In this document: piece after piece, positions 23,125 through 23,697 of the stretch
Layout of the letters: each line of letters begins with the position of its first letter
Numbering within the stretch: position 1 is the stretch's first letter
The notes under the pieces: model-generated
The model's database searches: none
Told to the model about the DNA's origin: nothing
What the model saw: the letters and a program-made list of their open reading frames with translations, nothing else
Assembly (NCBI GenBank): GCA_016292515.1
Contig: JAEDIJ010000034.1
Location: forward strand, 1-23,697
DNA length: 23,697 nucleotides
From: Victivallaceae bacterium
GTDB taxonomy: Bacteria; Verrucomicrobiota; Lentisphaeria; Victivallales; Victivallaceae
Direction: 5' to 3'
Position numbers and translations under genes: made by a program

Positions 23125-23697
23125 ATGCAGATCCTCGCTTTCGCTTTTCATCATATCGTACTGCTGACGCTTTACGGCGTTTTCGGGATGACGCTGCTTC
23201 CGGAAGCGTTGCGCCGCACCGGAAACAAAAATACGCTGTTTCTCCTCTCGCCGATGATCGGCGCCGCCGCCTGGCTCGCGCTCACGGTCGGCTTCGGTCT
23301 CATATTGCCCTCCCGTGCGATTTATCTCGCGGCGATGCTTCTGCTCGCCGCGATCTGGATCATCTTTCGCCGGAAAACACTTTTTTTACCGGAAAATCCG
23401 CGCGTATGGTTTCTGATCGCCGCCGTTGCACTTCCGGCGGCGGTGATGAGCCGGAGGATCGCGCCGTACGAAATGGATGGAGGATTGTATTTCACAGCCT
23501 GTATCTACGATCACATCAAATGCGCGATCATCAACAGCATTTCCGCGCACGGCTTGCCGCCGGTGAATCCGTGGCTTGCCGACGGGGGAAAACCGCTGGC
23601 ATTGGTCTATTATTTCGGGTGGCACGCCTGGACGGCACAGCTGCCGATCTTAACGGGATGCGATGCGTTTTTTGCCGAATACGTACTGACCGGATTC
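23125..23697 (+). CDS. Polytopic membrane protein, 3' end outside the window
   Basis: An ATG 12 nt after the acyltransferase stop opens a frame that runs to the window end (191 residues seen). GGAG lies about 10 nt before the ATG. Four hydrophobic helices (about 8-28, 40-62, 64-82, 93-108) are followed by a loop with DGGLYFTACIYDHIKCAII, SAHGLPPVNPWLADGG and LVYYFGWHAW. Such an acidic, His- and Tyr-rich loop after the first helices recalls large membrane proteins of the DUF2298 ('YYY') / GT-C glycosyltransferase type, but this is tentative. With the acyltransferase next to it, a role in surface polysaccharide or lipid-linked sugar assembly is plausible. Confidence 0.65.
   Translation, partial: MQILAFAFHHIVLLTLYGVFGMTLLPEALRRTGNKNTLFLLSPMIGAAAWLALTVGFGLILPSRAIYLAAMLLLAAIWIIFRRKTLFLPENPRVWFLIAAVALPAAVMSRRIAPYEMDGGLYFTACIYDHIKCAIINSISAHGLPPVNPWLADGGKPLALVYYFGWHAWTAQLPILTGCDAFFAEYVLTGF

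Noticed and set aside
1..23697. CRISPR arrays, tRNA or rRNA genes, and insertion sequences
   Set aside because: No regularly spaced direct repeats, no tRNA cloverleaf or rRNA stretch, and no transposase-like frame were seen on either strand by eye.

Overview
The window looks like a chromosomal segment of a Gram-negative, carbohydrate-degrading bacterium, most probably from the Lentisphaerota/Verrucomicrobiota side of the PVC group. The pointers are many glycoside hydrolase genes (GH29, two GH3, a GH42-like protein, GH2), AraC-type regulators sitting next to the genes they probably control, no SusC/SusD pair (which argues against Bacteroidota), a lipobox lipoprotein, and high-GC codon use. The phylum is an inference from gene style, not a proof.

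Layout. 1-740 has no credible gene but holds several strong inverted repeats. 741-3733 (minus) is a two-gene operon: GH3 beta-N-acetylhexosaminidase-like enzyme, then GH29 alpha-L-fucosidase. 3843-4625 (minus) is a lipoprotein. 4803-6729 (minus) is a strikingly AT-rich foreign island: a RhuM-family gene with a missing C-terminus, overlapped by a membrane-anchored Mrr-type nuclease gene interrupted by an in-frame TAA. 6777-8129 (minus) is a secreted alpha/beta-hydrolase esterase with a CBM9-like C-terminal domain. It is divergent from an AraC regulator (8206-9012) that is followed by a secreted GH42-like enzyme (9025-10949) split by a frameshift. A clean intrinsic terminator closes that unit. 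11064-15623 (plus) is uxuB-uxuA-GH3. 15656-16861 (minus) is a phosphomannose-isomerase-fold protein, divergent from a second AraC regulator (16989-17843). 17868-19568 (minus) is a GH2 beta-glucuronidase-like enzyme, divergent from a third AraC regulator (19683-20489). 20495-21718 (minus) is an MFS transporter. 21980-23112 (plus) is a frameshifted acyltransferase-3 gene, followed by the start of a large membrane protein cut by the window end.

How the genes may work together. The GH2 enzyme keeps the Asn-x-Lys signature of beta-glucuronidases, and UxuB plus UxuA convert fructuronate to mannonate to 2-keto-3-deoxygluconate. Together with fucosidase, GH42-like, GH3 and esterase activities this suggests breakdown of an acetylated, fucosylated, glucuronic-acid-bearing glycan (plant gum/arabinogalactan type or a host glycan; the substrate is not determined). 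Uronate isomerase, KDG kinase and KDPG aldolase are not in the window. The PMI-fold protein and the MFS transporter are candidates for isomerisation and uptake steps.

Most notable: three AraC/enzyme gene pairs share compact divergent promoters whose -10 boxes overlap or abut. Three genes (Mrr-like, GH42-like, acyltransferase) are each broken by a single small lesion.
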